A stretch of DNA of 64,000 nucleotides from Bog-473 sp963821755 (GCA_963821755.1 CAWGEX010000005.1:744001-808000); one strand, 5' to 3'; shown: positions 50,478-59,225, counted from the stretch's first letter. Numbers and translations: made by a program. Notes: generated from the letters alone by a model not told the origin.

Positions 50478-52013
50478 ATGAGTCCCCCCGACGCGGAACC
50501 AGCGGCGGGGGACTCGGTCGCTCCGCCGGGCGGGGCAGTGCCACGGCCACGTCCACTGACCGAAGATGTGCCACGGATCTACCCTCGGCGCCTGCCCGAG
50601 CCCAGTCGGGCCGAGCTGGTCCGAAGGGGCGCCACGATCACCAAGGTGGTGGGCACGCATTTCGCCCCCACCGCGCTGCGCCAGCTCCGCACCTTTCGCC
50701 AGGGTGCGCTGCCCCCGGGCCAGCTGGCCCGTCCGCTGCGCAAGAGCTTCGAGGACCTGGGCGGGACCTTCATGAAGTTCGGGCAGATCATCGCCTCGTC
50801 ACCGGGGATGTTCGGTGACGAGGTGGCCGACGAGTTCCGGGCGTGCCTGGACACGGGTCCGGCCGTCCCCTTCGTCGATGTGCGCCAACGGGTCGAGGAA
50901 GACCTCGGCTGTGCCTTGGGTGACGCGTTCGCCGACTTCGAACACGTCCCGATCGGGCGGGCCTCCATCGCCGTGGTGCACCGGGCCCGCCTCCACGACG
51001 GTCGGGTGGTGGCGGTCAAGGTGCTGCGGCCCAATGTCGAACATCTGGTGGCGGCCGACCTCGACCTCATCCAGCCGCTCATGGAGATCCTGGTGCGACA
51101 GACCGGTGACCAGCTGGCCGGTTCCACCCTGCAGATGCTGGACGGCTTCCGGGTGCAGATCGGCGAGGAGATGGATCTGCGCAATGAGGCCCGTTCACTC
51201 GTTCACTTCCGGCGGCTCCAGAACGAATTCGAGCTGGCGAAGATCGCGGTCCCCGAGCCGTATCCCGAGCTGTCCGGTCGCAACGTCCTCACCATGGAGT
51301 TCTTCGACGGCGTGCCGATTGACGACTTGGCCCAGGTCGCCGCGCTGGGCGTCGACCCCAGGCCGTTGGTCCAAGAGGTCATGCGCGCCTTTTTTCTCAC
51401 CACCGTGCGCTGGGGTGCCTTTCACGGCGACGTCCATGCCGGCAACATGATGCTGCTGCGCGACGGCCGCATCGGCGTCATCGACTGGGGCATTGTGGGA
51501 CGGCTCGACCCCTCGACACACCGCTTCTTCATTTCGCTGCTCTCGGCGGCCATGGGCGACGAAGCGGCCTGGACCGACGTGACGGCCCACATCACGCGCA
51601 CCTACGGACCGGCCATCGGGATGGCGGTGGGCATGTCCGACGAGGAACTCACGGGGTTCGTGCGGAGCATCTTCGAGCCGGCGCTGACCCGGCCCTTCGG
51701 GGAGGTCAGCCTGGCCGGGCTCATGCAGACCATTCAGCTCCAGGTGGCCAGGGCGCAGGGCATCGAGGCCCATTCCCGCAGCCTCGGTGCGATCGTGCAC
51801 CGCCTGCAGGCCCAGCGGCGCCTGCGCCGGCTGGCCGACGAGTCCGGCGGCCTCATGTCCGAGTTCGACCGGGGTACCTTCCTCCTCACCAAGCAGCTGA
51901 TGTACTTCGAGCGCTACGGGCGGCTCTTCATCTCGGAAATTCCCATCCTCCACGACCGTGAGTTCATCGCGCGCTTGCTGGCCAGCGTCGACCCGACGGG
52001 CTTGAGCGAATGA
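50478..52013 (+). CDS. ABC1/AarF/UbiB-family atypical kinase
   Basis: 511-aa UbiB-like atypical kinase with the family-defining KxGQ motif (TFMKFGQIIASSPGMF), the ATP-site Lys in VVAVKVLRPNVEHLV, GEEMDLRNEA, the catalytic GAFHGDVHAGNMMLL and the metal motif GVIDWGIVG. Members support quinone or lipid metabolism through ATPase activity. No C-terminal membrane helix is seen. It lies with an SRPBCC protein, a pairing that might reflect lipid handling. Confidence 0.92.
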   Translation: MSPPDAEPAAGDSVAPPGGAVPRPRPLTEDVPRIYPRRLPEPSRAELVRRGATITKVVGTHFAPTALRQLRTFRQGALPPGQLARPLRKSFEDLGGTFMKFGQIIASSPGMFGDEVADEFRACLDTGPAVPFVDVRQRVEEDLGCALGDAFADFEHVPIGRASIAVVHRARLHDGRVVAVKVLRPNVEHLVAADLDLIQPLMEILVRQTGDQLAGSTLQMLDGFRVQIGEEMDLRNEARSLVHFRRLQNEFELAKIAVPEPYPELSGRNVLTMEFFDGVPIDDLAQVAALGVDPRPLVQEVMRAFFLTTVRWGAFHGDVHAGNMMLLRDGRIGVIDWGIVGRLDPSTHRFFISLLSAAMGDEAAWTDVTAHITRTYGPAIGMAVGMSDEELTGFVRSIFEPALTRPFGEVSLAGLMQTIQLQVARAQGIEAHSRSLGAIVHRLQAQRRLRRLADESGGLMSEFDRGTFLLTKQLMYFERYGRLFISEIPILHDREFIARLLASVDPTGLSE

Positions 52014-52023
52014 GCCGACCGCC

Positions 52024-52053
52024 TCTGGCACAGAACTGGAATCTGTTCTAGTT
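52024..52053 (+). promoter_or_regulatory. Promoter with KstR-like operator upstream of the DUF35/Ltp operon
   Basis: CTGGAATCTGTTCTAG (52035-52050) matches 12 of 14 defined positions of the KstR-type palindrome CTAGAAC-NN-GTTCTAG. It overlaps a -10-like TAGTTT (52048-52053), with a weak -35 CTGGCA (52024-52029) 18 bases earlier. KstR is the cholesterol-catabolism repressor of actinobacteria, and the genes downstream are typical KstR targets. The regulator gene is not in the window. Confidence 0.6.
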
Positions 52054-52099
52054 TCACCCAGGGCCGCGCGAGGCGGCCGATGAGGTAGGGGAGGTGACG

Positions 52100-52561
52100 A
52101 TGGCTGACGACGGGGTCCACTACAGCGCCGACCATGTCCTCGAGTATCCCTACGTCCGCTCGGTCGGTCCCGTTGTCGGAGCCTTCCTGACGGGGCTCCG
52201 AGACGGCAAGGTGGTCGGGATCCGCGGCACCGGGGGCAAGGTCATCGTGCCGCCCACCGAGTACGACCCCGAGACCGGGGACGAGACCACCGATATCGTC
52301 GACGTCGGCCCCGAGGGGACCGTCACCTCGTGGTCCTGGGTCCCCCGGCCCAGGCCCAAGCACCCCCTGCAGACACCCTTCGCCTGGGTCCTGGTGCAGT
52401 TCGACGGCGCCGACACGTCGTTCCTGCACGTCCTGTCGGCCGCGGACTCCGGAGAGGTCGCCACCGGGATGCGGGTTCGGCCCGAGTTCATTCCGCCCGC
52501 CGAGCGAGTGGGTCACGTGAACGACATCCGCCACTTCGTCGCAGTGGAAGGGAAGCCATGA
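52100..52561 (+). CDS. DUF35/OB-fold protein lacking the zinc ribbon cysteines
   Basis: 153-aa DUF35-like protein. The OB-fold half is normal (GTVTSWSWVPRPRPKHP and PFAWVLVQFDGADTSFLHVL), but where the zinc ribbon should be, the sequence reads GIRGTGGKVIVPPTEYD with no cysteine. It is probably a non-metal paralogue that pairs with the cysteine-containing DUF35 protein encoded next, overlapping by four bases. The ATG at 52100 has a GGAGGTG ribosome site. First gene of the operon behind the KstR-like operator. Confidence 0.8.
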   Translation: MADDGVHYSADHVLEYPYVRSVGPVVGAFLTGLRDGKVVGIRGTGGKVIVPPTEYDPETGDETTDIVDVGPEGTVTSWSWVPRPRPKHPLQTPFAWVLVQFDGADTSFLHVLSAADSGEVATGMRVRPEFIPPAERVGHVNDIRHFVAVEGKP

Positions 52562-53046
52562 GCGAGCCGGTGACCATGATGGCGGCACCCATGCGCCTCG
52601 ACTATGTCTTCACGCCCGGGGTGGCGCAGAGCAAGAACCTGCACGGCTTGGAACAGGGAAAGTTCATCGGCCAGCGCTGTCCCAAGTGCCAGAAGGTGTA
52701 CACGCCGTCGCGCGGCTCGTGCCCGACCGACGGGGTGGCGACGGACGAGATCGTCGAGCTGCCCAACACGGGGACGGTCACCACGTACTGCGTGGTCAAC
52801 GTGCCCTTTGCCGGACAGACCATCGAGATCCCCTACATCTGCGCCCAGATCCTGCTCGACGGGGCCAACATCTCATTCATGGGCCTCATTCAGGAAATTC
52901 CCACCGACGAGATCCGCATGGGCATGCGGGTGGAGGCGGTGTGGGTCGAGCCCGACCAGCTCGGACCGACCATGGCCTCGGTGAAGTACTTCCGGCCCAG
53001 CGGCGAGCCCGACGCCGAATTCGAGACCTACAAGGAATACCTGTGA
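52558..53046 (+). CDS. DUF35/OB-fold protein with partial zinc ribbon
   Basis: 162-aa DUF35 protein with CPKC and a third cysteine in GSCPTDG (the fourth position is Asp), then the OB-fold (GTVTTYCVVNVPFAGQTIE onward) and a C-terminal FRPSGEPDAEFETYKEY. It corresponds by position to the DUF35 protein (Rv3521-like) encoded beside ltp4 and ltp3 in mycobacteria, where such proteins support acyl-CoA aldolases of sterol side-chain degradation. It overlaps genes on both sides by four bases. Confidence 0.85.
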   Translation: MSEPVTMMAAPMRLDYVFTPGVAQSKNLHGLEQGKFIGQRCPKCQKVYTPSRGSCPTDGVATDEIVELPNTGTVTTYCVVNVPFAGQTIEIPYICAQILLDGANISFMGLIQEIPTDEIRMGMRVEAVWVEPDQLGPTMASVKYFRPSGEPDAEFETYKEYL

Positions 53047-54128
53047 GCACGTTCCCGGGCCTCACCTCGGGCCATCGTCCCGTCGGTGTGGTGTCCTTCG
53101 CCCAATCCGATCTGGTCCGGCGGGAGGCCGAGCACAATGACGTCGAGATGCTCCAGCCGGTGGTGGCCGAGGTGTTCGGCGCCATCGGCATCACCAAGGA
53201 CGACGTCGGCTTCATCTGTTCGGGCTCAACCGACTACCTCGTCGGCGGCCCCTTCTCCTTCGTCACCGCGCTCGACGCCGTGGGGGTGTGGCCCCCCCGG
53301 GCCGAGTCCCACGTCGAGATGGACGGGGCCTGGGCCCTGTACGAAGCCTGGGTGCTGCTCCAAGAGGGCGAGATCGACGCGGCGCTGGTCTACTGCTTCG
53401 GGCGATCGTCCCCGGGCGACCTGAACGAGATCATGGCCGTCCAGCTCGATCCCTATTACATGGCCCCGTTGTGGCCCGACCCCACCTCGTTGGCCGCACT
53501 GCAGGCGCAGGCCATGATCGACGCCGGCATGGCCACCGAGGCCGACTTCGCCGCCGTGGCCTCCCGGGCTCGTCGCTCCGCTCTGAAGAACCCCAAAGCC
53601 CAGGTGGCCTACGACCGCTCCGCCGAGACCCTGCTGGCCGAGGACTACGAAGTGGCACCGCTGCGGCGACACGCCCTACCGCCGTTGACCGACGGGTGTG
53701 CCGCCATTGTGCTGGCGGCCGGAGACCGGGCCTACGAACTCTGCCCGCGCCCCGCCTTCATCACCGGCATCGACCACCGGATCGAGACCCACGCCCTCGG
53801 GGCGAGGGATCTGACCCACTCACCCTCGACCAAGTTGGCCGGCGAGAAGGCCGGTGTGGCCGAGAAAGCGGTCGACGTGGCCGAACTCCATGCGCCCTTC
53901 GCCCACCAGGAGTTGATCCTCACCGAGGCCCTCGGCCTGGGAGAGGATGTCGACCTCTCACCGTCGGGCGGCGCGCTGGCGGCCAACCCCATGATGTCGG
54001 CCGGTCTCATCCGTATCGGCGAGGCCTCCCGGGCCATCTGGTCGGGCCAGGCCGATCGGGCCGTGGCCCATGCCACCTCTGGTCCCTGCCTGCAGCAGAA
54101 TCTCGTCTGCGTCCTGGAGGGTGTCTGA
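53043..54128 (+). CDS. Ltp4-like thiolase-superfamily protein without the catalytic Cys
   Basis: 361-aa thiolase-fold protein of the lipid-transfer (Ltp) type. At the nucleophile position it reads SHVEMDGAWALYEAW, so the thiolase Cys is absent; the C-terminal motif is PSGGALAANPMMSAGL. In mycobacteria, Ltp proteins lacking this Cys act as retro-aldolases with a DUF35 partner (Ltp2-ChsH2). The GTG at 53043 overlaps the DUF35 stop; the next gene starts at 54128, sharing one base of the stop. It probably forms a complex with the neighbouring Ltp and DUF35 proteins. Confidence 0.84.
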   Translation: MSTFPGLTSGHRPVGVVSFAQSDLVRREAEHNDVEMLQPVVAEVFGAIGITKDDVGFICSGSTDYLVGGPFSFVTALDAVGVWPPRAESHVEMDGAWALYEAWVLLQEGEIDAALVYCFGRSSPGDLNEIMAVQLDPYYMAPLWPDPTSLAALQAQAMIDAGMATEADFAAVASRARRSALKNPKAQVAYDRSAETLLAEDYEVAPLRRHALPPLTDGCAAIVLAAGDRAYELCPRPAFITGIDHRIETHALGARDLTHSPSTKLAGEKAGVAEKAVDVAELHAPFAHQELILTEALGLGEDVDLSPSGGALAANPMMSAGLIRIGEASRAIWSGQADRAVAHATSGPCLQQNLVCVLEGV

Positions 54129-55300
54129 TGGCCGAGCGTTGCGCCGTCATCGGCATCGGCCAGACCGTGGCCAAGTCCAAACGGGAGGACGTCTCCATCG
54201 CCGGCCTGGTGCGCGAGGCCGCCGTGATGGCGCTCGAGGACGCCGGCCTGGGCTTTGCCGACATCGATGCCGTCGTGGTGGGCAAGGCCCCCGACATGTT
54301 CGAGGGCGTCATGATGCCCGAGCTCTACCTGGCCGCCGCACTCGGTGCCGTGGGTAAGCCGATGTTCCGGGTGCACACGGCGGGCTCGGTCGGTGGGTCG
54401 ACCGCCATTGTGGCGTCGCACCTGGTGGCCTCGGGAGTGCACAACAGAGTACTGACCGTGGCCTTCGAGAAGCAGAGTGATTCGGACGCCATGTGGGCCT
54501 TGTCGGTGCCCCAACCCTTCGCCACCCCGCTACTGGCCGGGGCCGGCGGCTATTTCGCGCCCATCATCCGGGCCTACATGCATCGCTCGGGCGCCCCGCG
54601 CGATATCGGCATGAAGGTCGCGGTCAAGGACCGCCTGCACGCGCTCAAGAATCCCTACGCCCACCTGCATCTGCCCGACATCGACCTCAAAATGGTCGAG
54701 GACTCCATCATGCTGTGGGATCCATTGCACTACCTGGAGGCCTGCCCGTCCTCGGATGGCGCGGCCGCCATGGTGATCGGCTCGGAGTCGGCGGCGGCAC
54801 AAGCCGAGTCCGACACCGGAAAGCGCCCGGCCTGGATCCACGGCATGGCCATGCGCTCCGAGCCCACCCAGTTCGCCGGTCGGGACCAGGTCAATCCCCG
54901 GGCCGGGCGGGACTGCGCCGCCGACCTCTACCGGCAGGCCGGCATCACCACACCCCGCGAGGATTTCGACATGGCCGAGGTCTACGTGCCCTTCAGCTGG
55001 TACGAGCCGATGTGGTTGGAAAACCTCGGCTTCTGCGCCGAAGGTGACGGGTGGAAGCTGACCGAAGCCGGCGCCACCTACATGGAGGGGGGCGACATCC
55101 CGTGGAACTGCTCGGGTGGTGTGCTCTCCTCGAATCCGATCGGCGCGTCGGGCATGCTCCGGTTCCTCGAAACCGCCCTGCAGATCCGCGGACTGGCTGG
55201 TGAACACCAGGTGCCCGACGCCCGGCGCGCCCTCGGTCAGGCCTACGGTGGCGGGTCCCAGTTCTTTGCCATGTGGGTGGTCGGGGTCGACAAGCCCTGA
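54128..55300 (+). CDS. Ltp3-like thiolase-superfamily protein without the catalytic Cys
   Basis: 390-aa thiolase-fold protein. The nucleophile region reads RVHTAGSVGGSTAIVAS, with no Cys, and the C-terminal His motif is replaced (SSNPIGASGM). A Tyr-rich segment YVPFSWYEPMW could carry the catalytic role, as Tyr does in Ltp2. Position and pairing match ltp3 (Rv3523) next to ltp4 in mycobacterial steroid regulons. The role in cleaving a sterol side-chain aldol-CoA is inferred. Confidence 0.85.
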   Translation: MAERCAVIGIGQTVAKSKREDVSIAGLVREAAVMALEDAGLGFADIDAVVVGKAPDMFEGVMMPELYLAAALGAVGKPMFRVHTAGSVGGSTAIVASHLVASGVHNRVLTVAFEKQSDSDAMWALSVPQPFATPLLAGAGGYFAPIIRAYMHRSGAPRDIGMKVAVKDRLHALKNPYAHLHLPDIDLKMVEDSIMLWDPLHYLEACPSSDGAAAMVIGSESAAAQAESDTGKRPAWIHGMAMRSEPTQFAGRDQVNPRAGRDCAADLYRQAGITTPREDFDMAEVYVPFSWYEPMWLENLGFCAEGDGWKLTEAGATYMEGGDIPWNCSGGVLSSNPIGASGMLRFLETALQIRGLAGEHQVPDARRALGQAYGGGSQFFAMWVVGVDKP

Positions 55301-55353
55301 ATCAGGTGGCCCGGCCGATATGCTCGGGCAACCAAATGACCAGGAGGTCGATT

Positions 55354-55551
55354 GTGAAGGTCGTCGTGGACTTCGACGAGTGTGCCAGCAACGCCGTCTG
55401 CATGGGCATCCTGCCCGAGGTCTTCGAGGTGCGCGACGACGGGTACCTCTACGTCCTCGACGAACACCCGCCGGAGTCGATGCGCGAGAAGCTGCGCGAA
55501 GCCGTGAACGGCTGCCCGACGGGTGCCATCTCCATTGCCGAGGACGACTGA
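55354..55551 (+). CDS. Small ferredoxin (3Fe-4S type)
   Basis: 65-aa ferredoxin with DECASNAVCMGILPEVFEV (Cys-x5-Cys) and NGCPTGAI. The three-cysteine spacing is that of 3Fe-4S ferredoxins which feed cytochrome P450s and FdxD-type proteins of the cholesterol regulon. An AGGAGGTC ribosome site fixes the GTG at 55354. It is 53 bases after the Ltp3-like gene, so probably in the same transcript. The partner P450 or reductase is not in the window. Confidence 0.9.
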   Translation: MKVVVDFDECASNAVCMGILPEVFEVRDDGYLYVLDEHPPESMREKLREAVNGCPTGAISIAEDD

Positions 55552-55605
55552 CGCAGTGACCGACGCTGCCCCCGGCAGCGTGCTGTAGTTGTACCCAGGC
55601 CATCC

Positions 55606-57123
55606 ATGACTGACCCCTCGCCCCTTCCGGTTCCCCGTCTGCGCTTCGCGCCCTCGCCCACCGGCTTCTTCCACGTCGGCAGTGCCCGCTCCGCCCTGTT
55701 CAACTGGTTGTTCACGCGCCAGCGCGGCGGCACGTTCATTCTGCGGATCGAGGACACCGACGAAGAGCGCAACCGCCCCGAATGGACCGATGGCATCATC
55801 GCCGCCCTCGAGTGGCTGGGTATGCCCCCCGATGAGGGCCCGTACTTCCAGTCGGCCCAGGGCGCAGCCCACCAGGCGGCCATCGAGGCTCTCTGGGGCA
55901 GCGGCGCGCTCTACGCCTGTGGTTGCACCCGGGAGGAGATCGAGGAGCGGACCAAGGCACGGGCGGCGGCCGGTGACCCGACCCCGGGCTACGACGGGCA
56001 CTGCCGCGACCTCGGGTTGCCCCGGGGTGACGGCCGGGCCCTGCGCTTCCGGACACCCGACGAGGGCAGCACCACCGTGGTCGACCTGGTCCGGGGCGAG
56101 GTCGAGTTCCCCAACCGGGCCACCGAGGACTTCATCTGCGTCAAGGGCAACGGCATGCCGCTCTTCGTCCTGGCCAATGCGGTCGACGACCGGACCATGG
56201 CCATCTCGCACGTGTTCCGGGGCGAAGAACTGCTCCCCACCACCCCCAAGCAGATCATGTTGTGGGACGCCCTCAACGCGGCTTCGGCCACCGACATGCC
56301 ACTTCCCGTCTACGCCCATCTCCCGCTCCTCGTCAACGAGCAGGGCAAGAAGCTCTCCAAGCGCCGCGATCCGGTGGCGGTCGAGATGTATCGAGAGCAG
56401 GGCTACCTCCCGGCCGCCTTCCGGAACTATCTGGCCCTGTTGGGATGGAGCCCCGGGGAGGACGAGATCGTCCCGTTGGAAACGTTGATCGAGAGATTCC
56501 GCATCGAGGACGTGCAGCGGTCGCCGGCCTTCTTCGACATTCAGAAGCTCACGCACATGAACGGCGTCTACATCCGCGCCCTCTCCACCGCTGCGTTCGT
56601 TGCCGAATCGCGACCGTGGGTCGACCCGGTGAAGGGGGAGTGGGCGCCCGGGGGATGGCACGATCCCGACGCCGACAGCGCGACGACGCCAGGACCGCCG
56701 TGGCCCGCTGAGCGATTCAATGATGAGGTCTTCGGTCTGATGGCTCCGGTCGTCCAAGAGCGCGTGGCCACGTTGAGTGAAGTGCCCGCCCTGGTCGACT
56801 TCCTCTTCTTGGAAGATCCGCCGATCGACGAAAAGAGCTGGGACAAGGCCATCGGACGCGACGAGGTGGCACCCAAGCTGCTCCAGGGCGCGTTCGACCT
56901 CTACGCCGACTGCGAGTGGCAGCGCGACGAACTGCACCGGGTCACGGCCGACCTGGGTGAGTCGTTCGGCAAGAAGCTGGGGAAAGCGCAGGCGCCCATC
57001 CGGGTGGCTGTCACCGGCCGGCAGGTGGGGCCGCCGCTCTTCGAGTCACTCGAAGTGCTCGGCCGAGACGAGACCCGGCGCCGCCTGGCCGCCGCGCTGA
57101 CCCGCCTCCGTACCACCAACTGA
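55606..57123 (+). CDS. gltX: Glutamyl-tRNA synthetase
   Basis: 505-aa class I synthetase with the HIGH-like motif FHVGSARSALFNWLF, the KMSKS-like motif KKLSKRRDPVAV and an anticodon-binding helical domain at the C-terminus. It charges tRNA-Glu and, in actinobacteria, probably also tRNA-Gln (later amidated by GatCAB). Genes for exactly these two tRNAs follow 700 bases downstream. The stop shares its last base with the ATG of the next gene. Confidence 0.96.
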   Translation: MTDPSPLPVPRLRFAPSPTGFFHVGSARSALFNWLFTRQRGGTFILRIEDTDEERNRPEWTDGIIAALEWLGMPPDEGPYFQSAQGAAHQAAIEALWGSGALYACGCTREEIEERTKARAAAGDPTPGYDGHCRDLGLPRGDGRALRFRTPDEGSTTVVDLVRGEVEFPNRATEDFICVKGNGMPLFVLANAVDDRTMAISHVFRGEELLPTTPKQIMLWDALNAASATDMPLPVYAHLPLLVNEQGKKLSKRRDPVAVEMYREQGYLPAAFRNYLALLGWSPGEDEIVPLETLIERFRIEDVQRSPAFFDIQKLTHMNGVYIRALSTAAFVAESRPWVDPVKGEWAPGGWHDPDADSATTPGPPWPAERFNDEVFGLMAPVVQERVATLSEVPALVDFLFLEDPPIDEKSWDKAIGRDEVAPKLLQGAFDLYADCEWQRDELHRVTADLGESFGKKLGKAQAPIRVAVTGRQVGPPLFESLEVLGRDETRRRLAAALTRLRTTN

Positions 57124-57743
57124 TGCTGCTGTCGCCGTTGCGCTGGGCTCTGCGTATCCTGAGCCTGCTGCTGGCGGCCGTTGTCATCTACTTCGCCGTC
57201 ACCTTGGTGCAGGTGTGGTTGACCTCGCGCCACTACGACCCCCAGCCGGCCGGGGCCATCGTGGTCATGGGGGCGGCACAGGACAACGGCAGGCCCACCA
57301 AGGACCTGGCGGCTCGCCTGCACGAGGCACTGATCCTGTACCGCGCCGGCTACGCCAAGATCATCATGGTGACCGGCAACAAAGAGCCGGGTGACCTGTA
57401 CACCGAGGCGCAAGCCAGCGCCATGTACCTCGAGAAGATGGGTGTCCCCCGCACCGCCATATTGGAGGCGGGAGGCAATGACAGCTACGAGAATGTGGCC
57501 GACGCCGCCCCCCAGTTGCTGGCCCGGAATCTCGGCACCGTGCTGATGACGACCGACCCGTTCCACGAGGACCGGTCCATGGCGATCGCCTCGACGCTCG
57601 GCCTCACACCGTCGCCGACCCCCACTCAGACCTCGCCTATCACCGGATGGGCCACCGTCCCGTATTTCCTCAAGGAGGCGGTGGGCGTCGGCTTCGGCCG
57701 GATCATCGGGTACAACCACCTGGAATGGCTCCATGCGGCCTGA
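57123..57743 (+). CDS. YdcF/SanA-like DUF218 membrane protein
   Basis: 206-aa protein with one N-terminal membrane helix (ILSLLLAAVVIYFAVTLVQV) and an extracytoplasmic DUF218 domain: AIVVMGAAQDNGRP, KIIMVTGNKEPGDLYTEAQASAM, ILEAGGNDSYENV and MTTDPFHEDRSMAIA. Family members (YdcF, SanA, ElyC) affect envelope integrity or bind nucleotide-like ligands. Translation is coupled to gltX by a TGATG overlap. Confidence 0.9.
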   Translation: MLLSPLRWALRILSLLLAAVVIYFAVTLVQVWLTSRHYDPQPAGAIVVMGAAQDNGRPTKDLAARLHEALILYRAGYAKIIMVTGNKEPGDLYTEAQASAMYLEKMGVPRTAILEAGGNDSYENVADAAPQLLARNLGTVLMTTDPFHEDRSMAIASTLGLTPSPTPTQTSPITGWATVPYFLKEAVGVGFGRIIGYNHLEWLHAA

Positions 57744-57828
57744 GCCCCGGTCTCACATCAGCACGAACCCACCGCGTCCTGCCGAAGCCACCCTGCCACA
57801 GGCTCGGCTAACCTGGTCATCCACTCAT

Positions 57829-57900
57829 TCGGGGGTGGTGTAATCGGCAACACGACTGGTTCTGGTCCAGTTATTGAGGGTTCGAGTCCTTCCCCCCGAG
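57829..57900 (+). tRNA. tRNA-Gln (anticodon CTG)
   Basis: 72 bases folding as a full cloverleaf: acceptor TCGGGGG pairs with CCCCCGA, anticodon arm ACTGG-TTCTGGT-CCAGT with anticodon CTG, and T arm GAGGG-TTCGAGT-CCTTC with one mismatch. The discriminator base is G. The 3' CCA is not encoded. It lies downstream of gltX. Confidence 0.95.
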
Positions 57901-57904
57901 CACC

Positions 57905-57931
57905 GGCGGAATCCTTCGGGATTCCACCGCC
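57905..57931 (+). other. Hairpin between tRNA-Gln and tRNA-Glu with a TTCG loop
   Basis: GGCGGAATCC, a TTCG tetraloop, then GGATT-CCA-CCGCC. The stem is stable with a three-base bulge. It fills nearly the whole spacer (tRNA-Gln ends at 57900, tRNA-Glu starts at 57933). There is no U-tract, so it is more likely a processing signal than a terminator. Confidence 0.6.
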
Positions 57932-57932
57932 T

Positions 57933-58005
57933 GGTCCCATCGTCTAGAGGCCTAGGACACCACCCTCTCAAGGTGGCGACACGGGTTCAAATCCCGTTGG
58001 GACTG
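57933..58005 (+). tRNA. tRNA-Glu (anticodon CTC)
   Basis: 73 bases: acceptor GGTCCCA with TGGGACT (first pair G-U), anticodon arm CCACC-CTCTCAA-GGTGG with anticodon CTC, T arm with GGTTCAAAT. The discriminator is G, as usual for tRNA-Glu. The 3' CCA is not encoded. Sequence composition changes directly downstream, so its 3' end is a possible integration site. Confidence 0.95.
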
Positions 58006-58179
58006 CTCAGGAAGCCGCAGGTCAGAGTTGGACGGAGATGCTGTCCGGTTTCTCGGGGCGTCGTTCATTCTGCGGGCGGGCACTCAACGCCAGCGAATTG
58101 CAGGAACTCGCAGAAGGTCTCGCGCGCGACCTTATGATTTCTTGCTGCCGCAGAGCACCACCAACAAGGAGAACCCACC

Positions 58180-58977
58180 ATGGCACGAAAAGTCGTCCTC
58201 ATTACGGGTGCGTCATCTGGAATTGGGCTTGCTTGCGCTCAACACCTCTCCGAACTTCAGCACACCGTGATCGGTGCCAGCCGCCGGACCTCAACCGCGC
58301 ACGCGTGGTCCTCTATCGAAATGGACGTGGACGATGACCAGTCGGTCACTGCTGGCGTCGAGGGCGCCGTCACCGAATACGGAGGGCTCGACGCGGTCGT
58401 CACGTGCGCTGGTTGGGGGCTAGCCGGTGCAATCGAGCAGACTCCGATCGACGAAGCCCGAGCTCAGATCGAAACGAACTTCTTCGGTACCGTTCGGGCC
58501 GTCGTGGCTGCCCTCCCGACGCTCCGACAGCGACGCGGGAACATCATCATCATGAGCTCAATCGGAGGGACGATTGGGATCCCGTTCCAGGGGTACTACT
58601 CGGCGAGCAAGTTCGCCCTCGAAGGTTGGGCCGAGGCGCTTGCATGGGAGGTAAGGCCCTACGGGGTCAAGGTGACGCTCATCGAGCCTGGGAACTTCCG
58701 CACAGAATTCACTCAGAGCCGGAGAACAGTGATGGTCAGTGGAGATGATCCCTATGCAGCCGCTCGAACGAAAGCAATCGACGTCATGGAGAGAGATGAA
58801 GTCTCCGGCGCGGATCCCTCCGCGGTCGCCAGACTGGTCGCCAAAGTACTTGCCTCGAAGCGCTCACCTCGCAGAAGGACGGTTGGACCACGCGTGGAGC
58901 GCATGGGACCGATGGCCAAGCGTCTCCTTCCTGGTCGAGCTTTTGAGGCAGCGTCGGCATCAAGCCTCGGTGTTTGA
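58180..58977 (+). CDS. SDR oxidoreductase (lower-GC, possibly acquired)
   Basis: 265-aa classical SDR with TGASSGIG, MSSIGG and YYSASKFALEG, followed by a C-terminal Arg-rich extension (RSPRRRTVGPRVERMGPMAK) of the type seen in SDRs acting on lipid-like or retinol-like substrates. An AAGGAGAAC ribosome site precedes the ATG. Its codon use includes many A/T-ending codons (for example at LITGASSGIG), unlike genes before the tRNAs, so it may be acquired. Confidence 0.88.
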   Translation: MARKVVLITGASSGIGLACAQHLSELQHTVIGASRRTSTAHAWSSIEMDVDDDQSVTAGVEGAVTEYGGLDAVVTCAGWGLAGAIEQTPIDEARAQIETNFFGTVRAVVAALPTLRQRRGNIIIMSSIGGTIGIPFQGYYSASKFALEGWAEALAWEVRPYGVKVTLIEPGNFRTEFTQSRRTVMVSGDDPYAAARTKAIDVMERDEVSGADPSAVARLVAKVLASKRSPRRRTVGPRVERMGPMAKRLLPGRAFEAASASSLGV

Positions 58978-59213
58978 CCTGAACCATGCTGGACGCTGCA
59001 GCTCTCTTGCCTTCGGGATAGTCATGACGGTTCGGTGCCGCAAACCTCAAGCGTGATGGTTTCGACTGGTTATGGCGCTACCACAATCTTCGGTGTTGGT
59101 CCTAGGGCAACTCGGTTGGAGGGATTGGACGGGGCCGAGTGGACCATGAGGACTGTGGCACTCGTTGGGGCCGAGTAAGAAGCGCCACGACGATTGCGTA
59201 CTGGGCGATCCGG

Positions 59214-59219
59214 TAGATT
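59214..59219 (+). promoter_or_regulatory. Candidate -10 hexamer (leaderless) of the unknown gene at 59226
   Basis: TAGATT ends six bases before the GTG at 59226. No ribosome site is present. Confidence 0.4.
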
Positions 59220-59225
59220 GCTCTC

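Noticed and set aside
58038..58337. 99-codon open frame after tRNA-Glu
   Set aside because: It overlaps the well-supported SDR start in another frame and has no recognisable domain; possibly a remnant, but unsupported.
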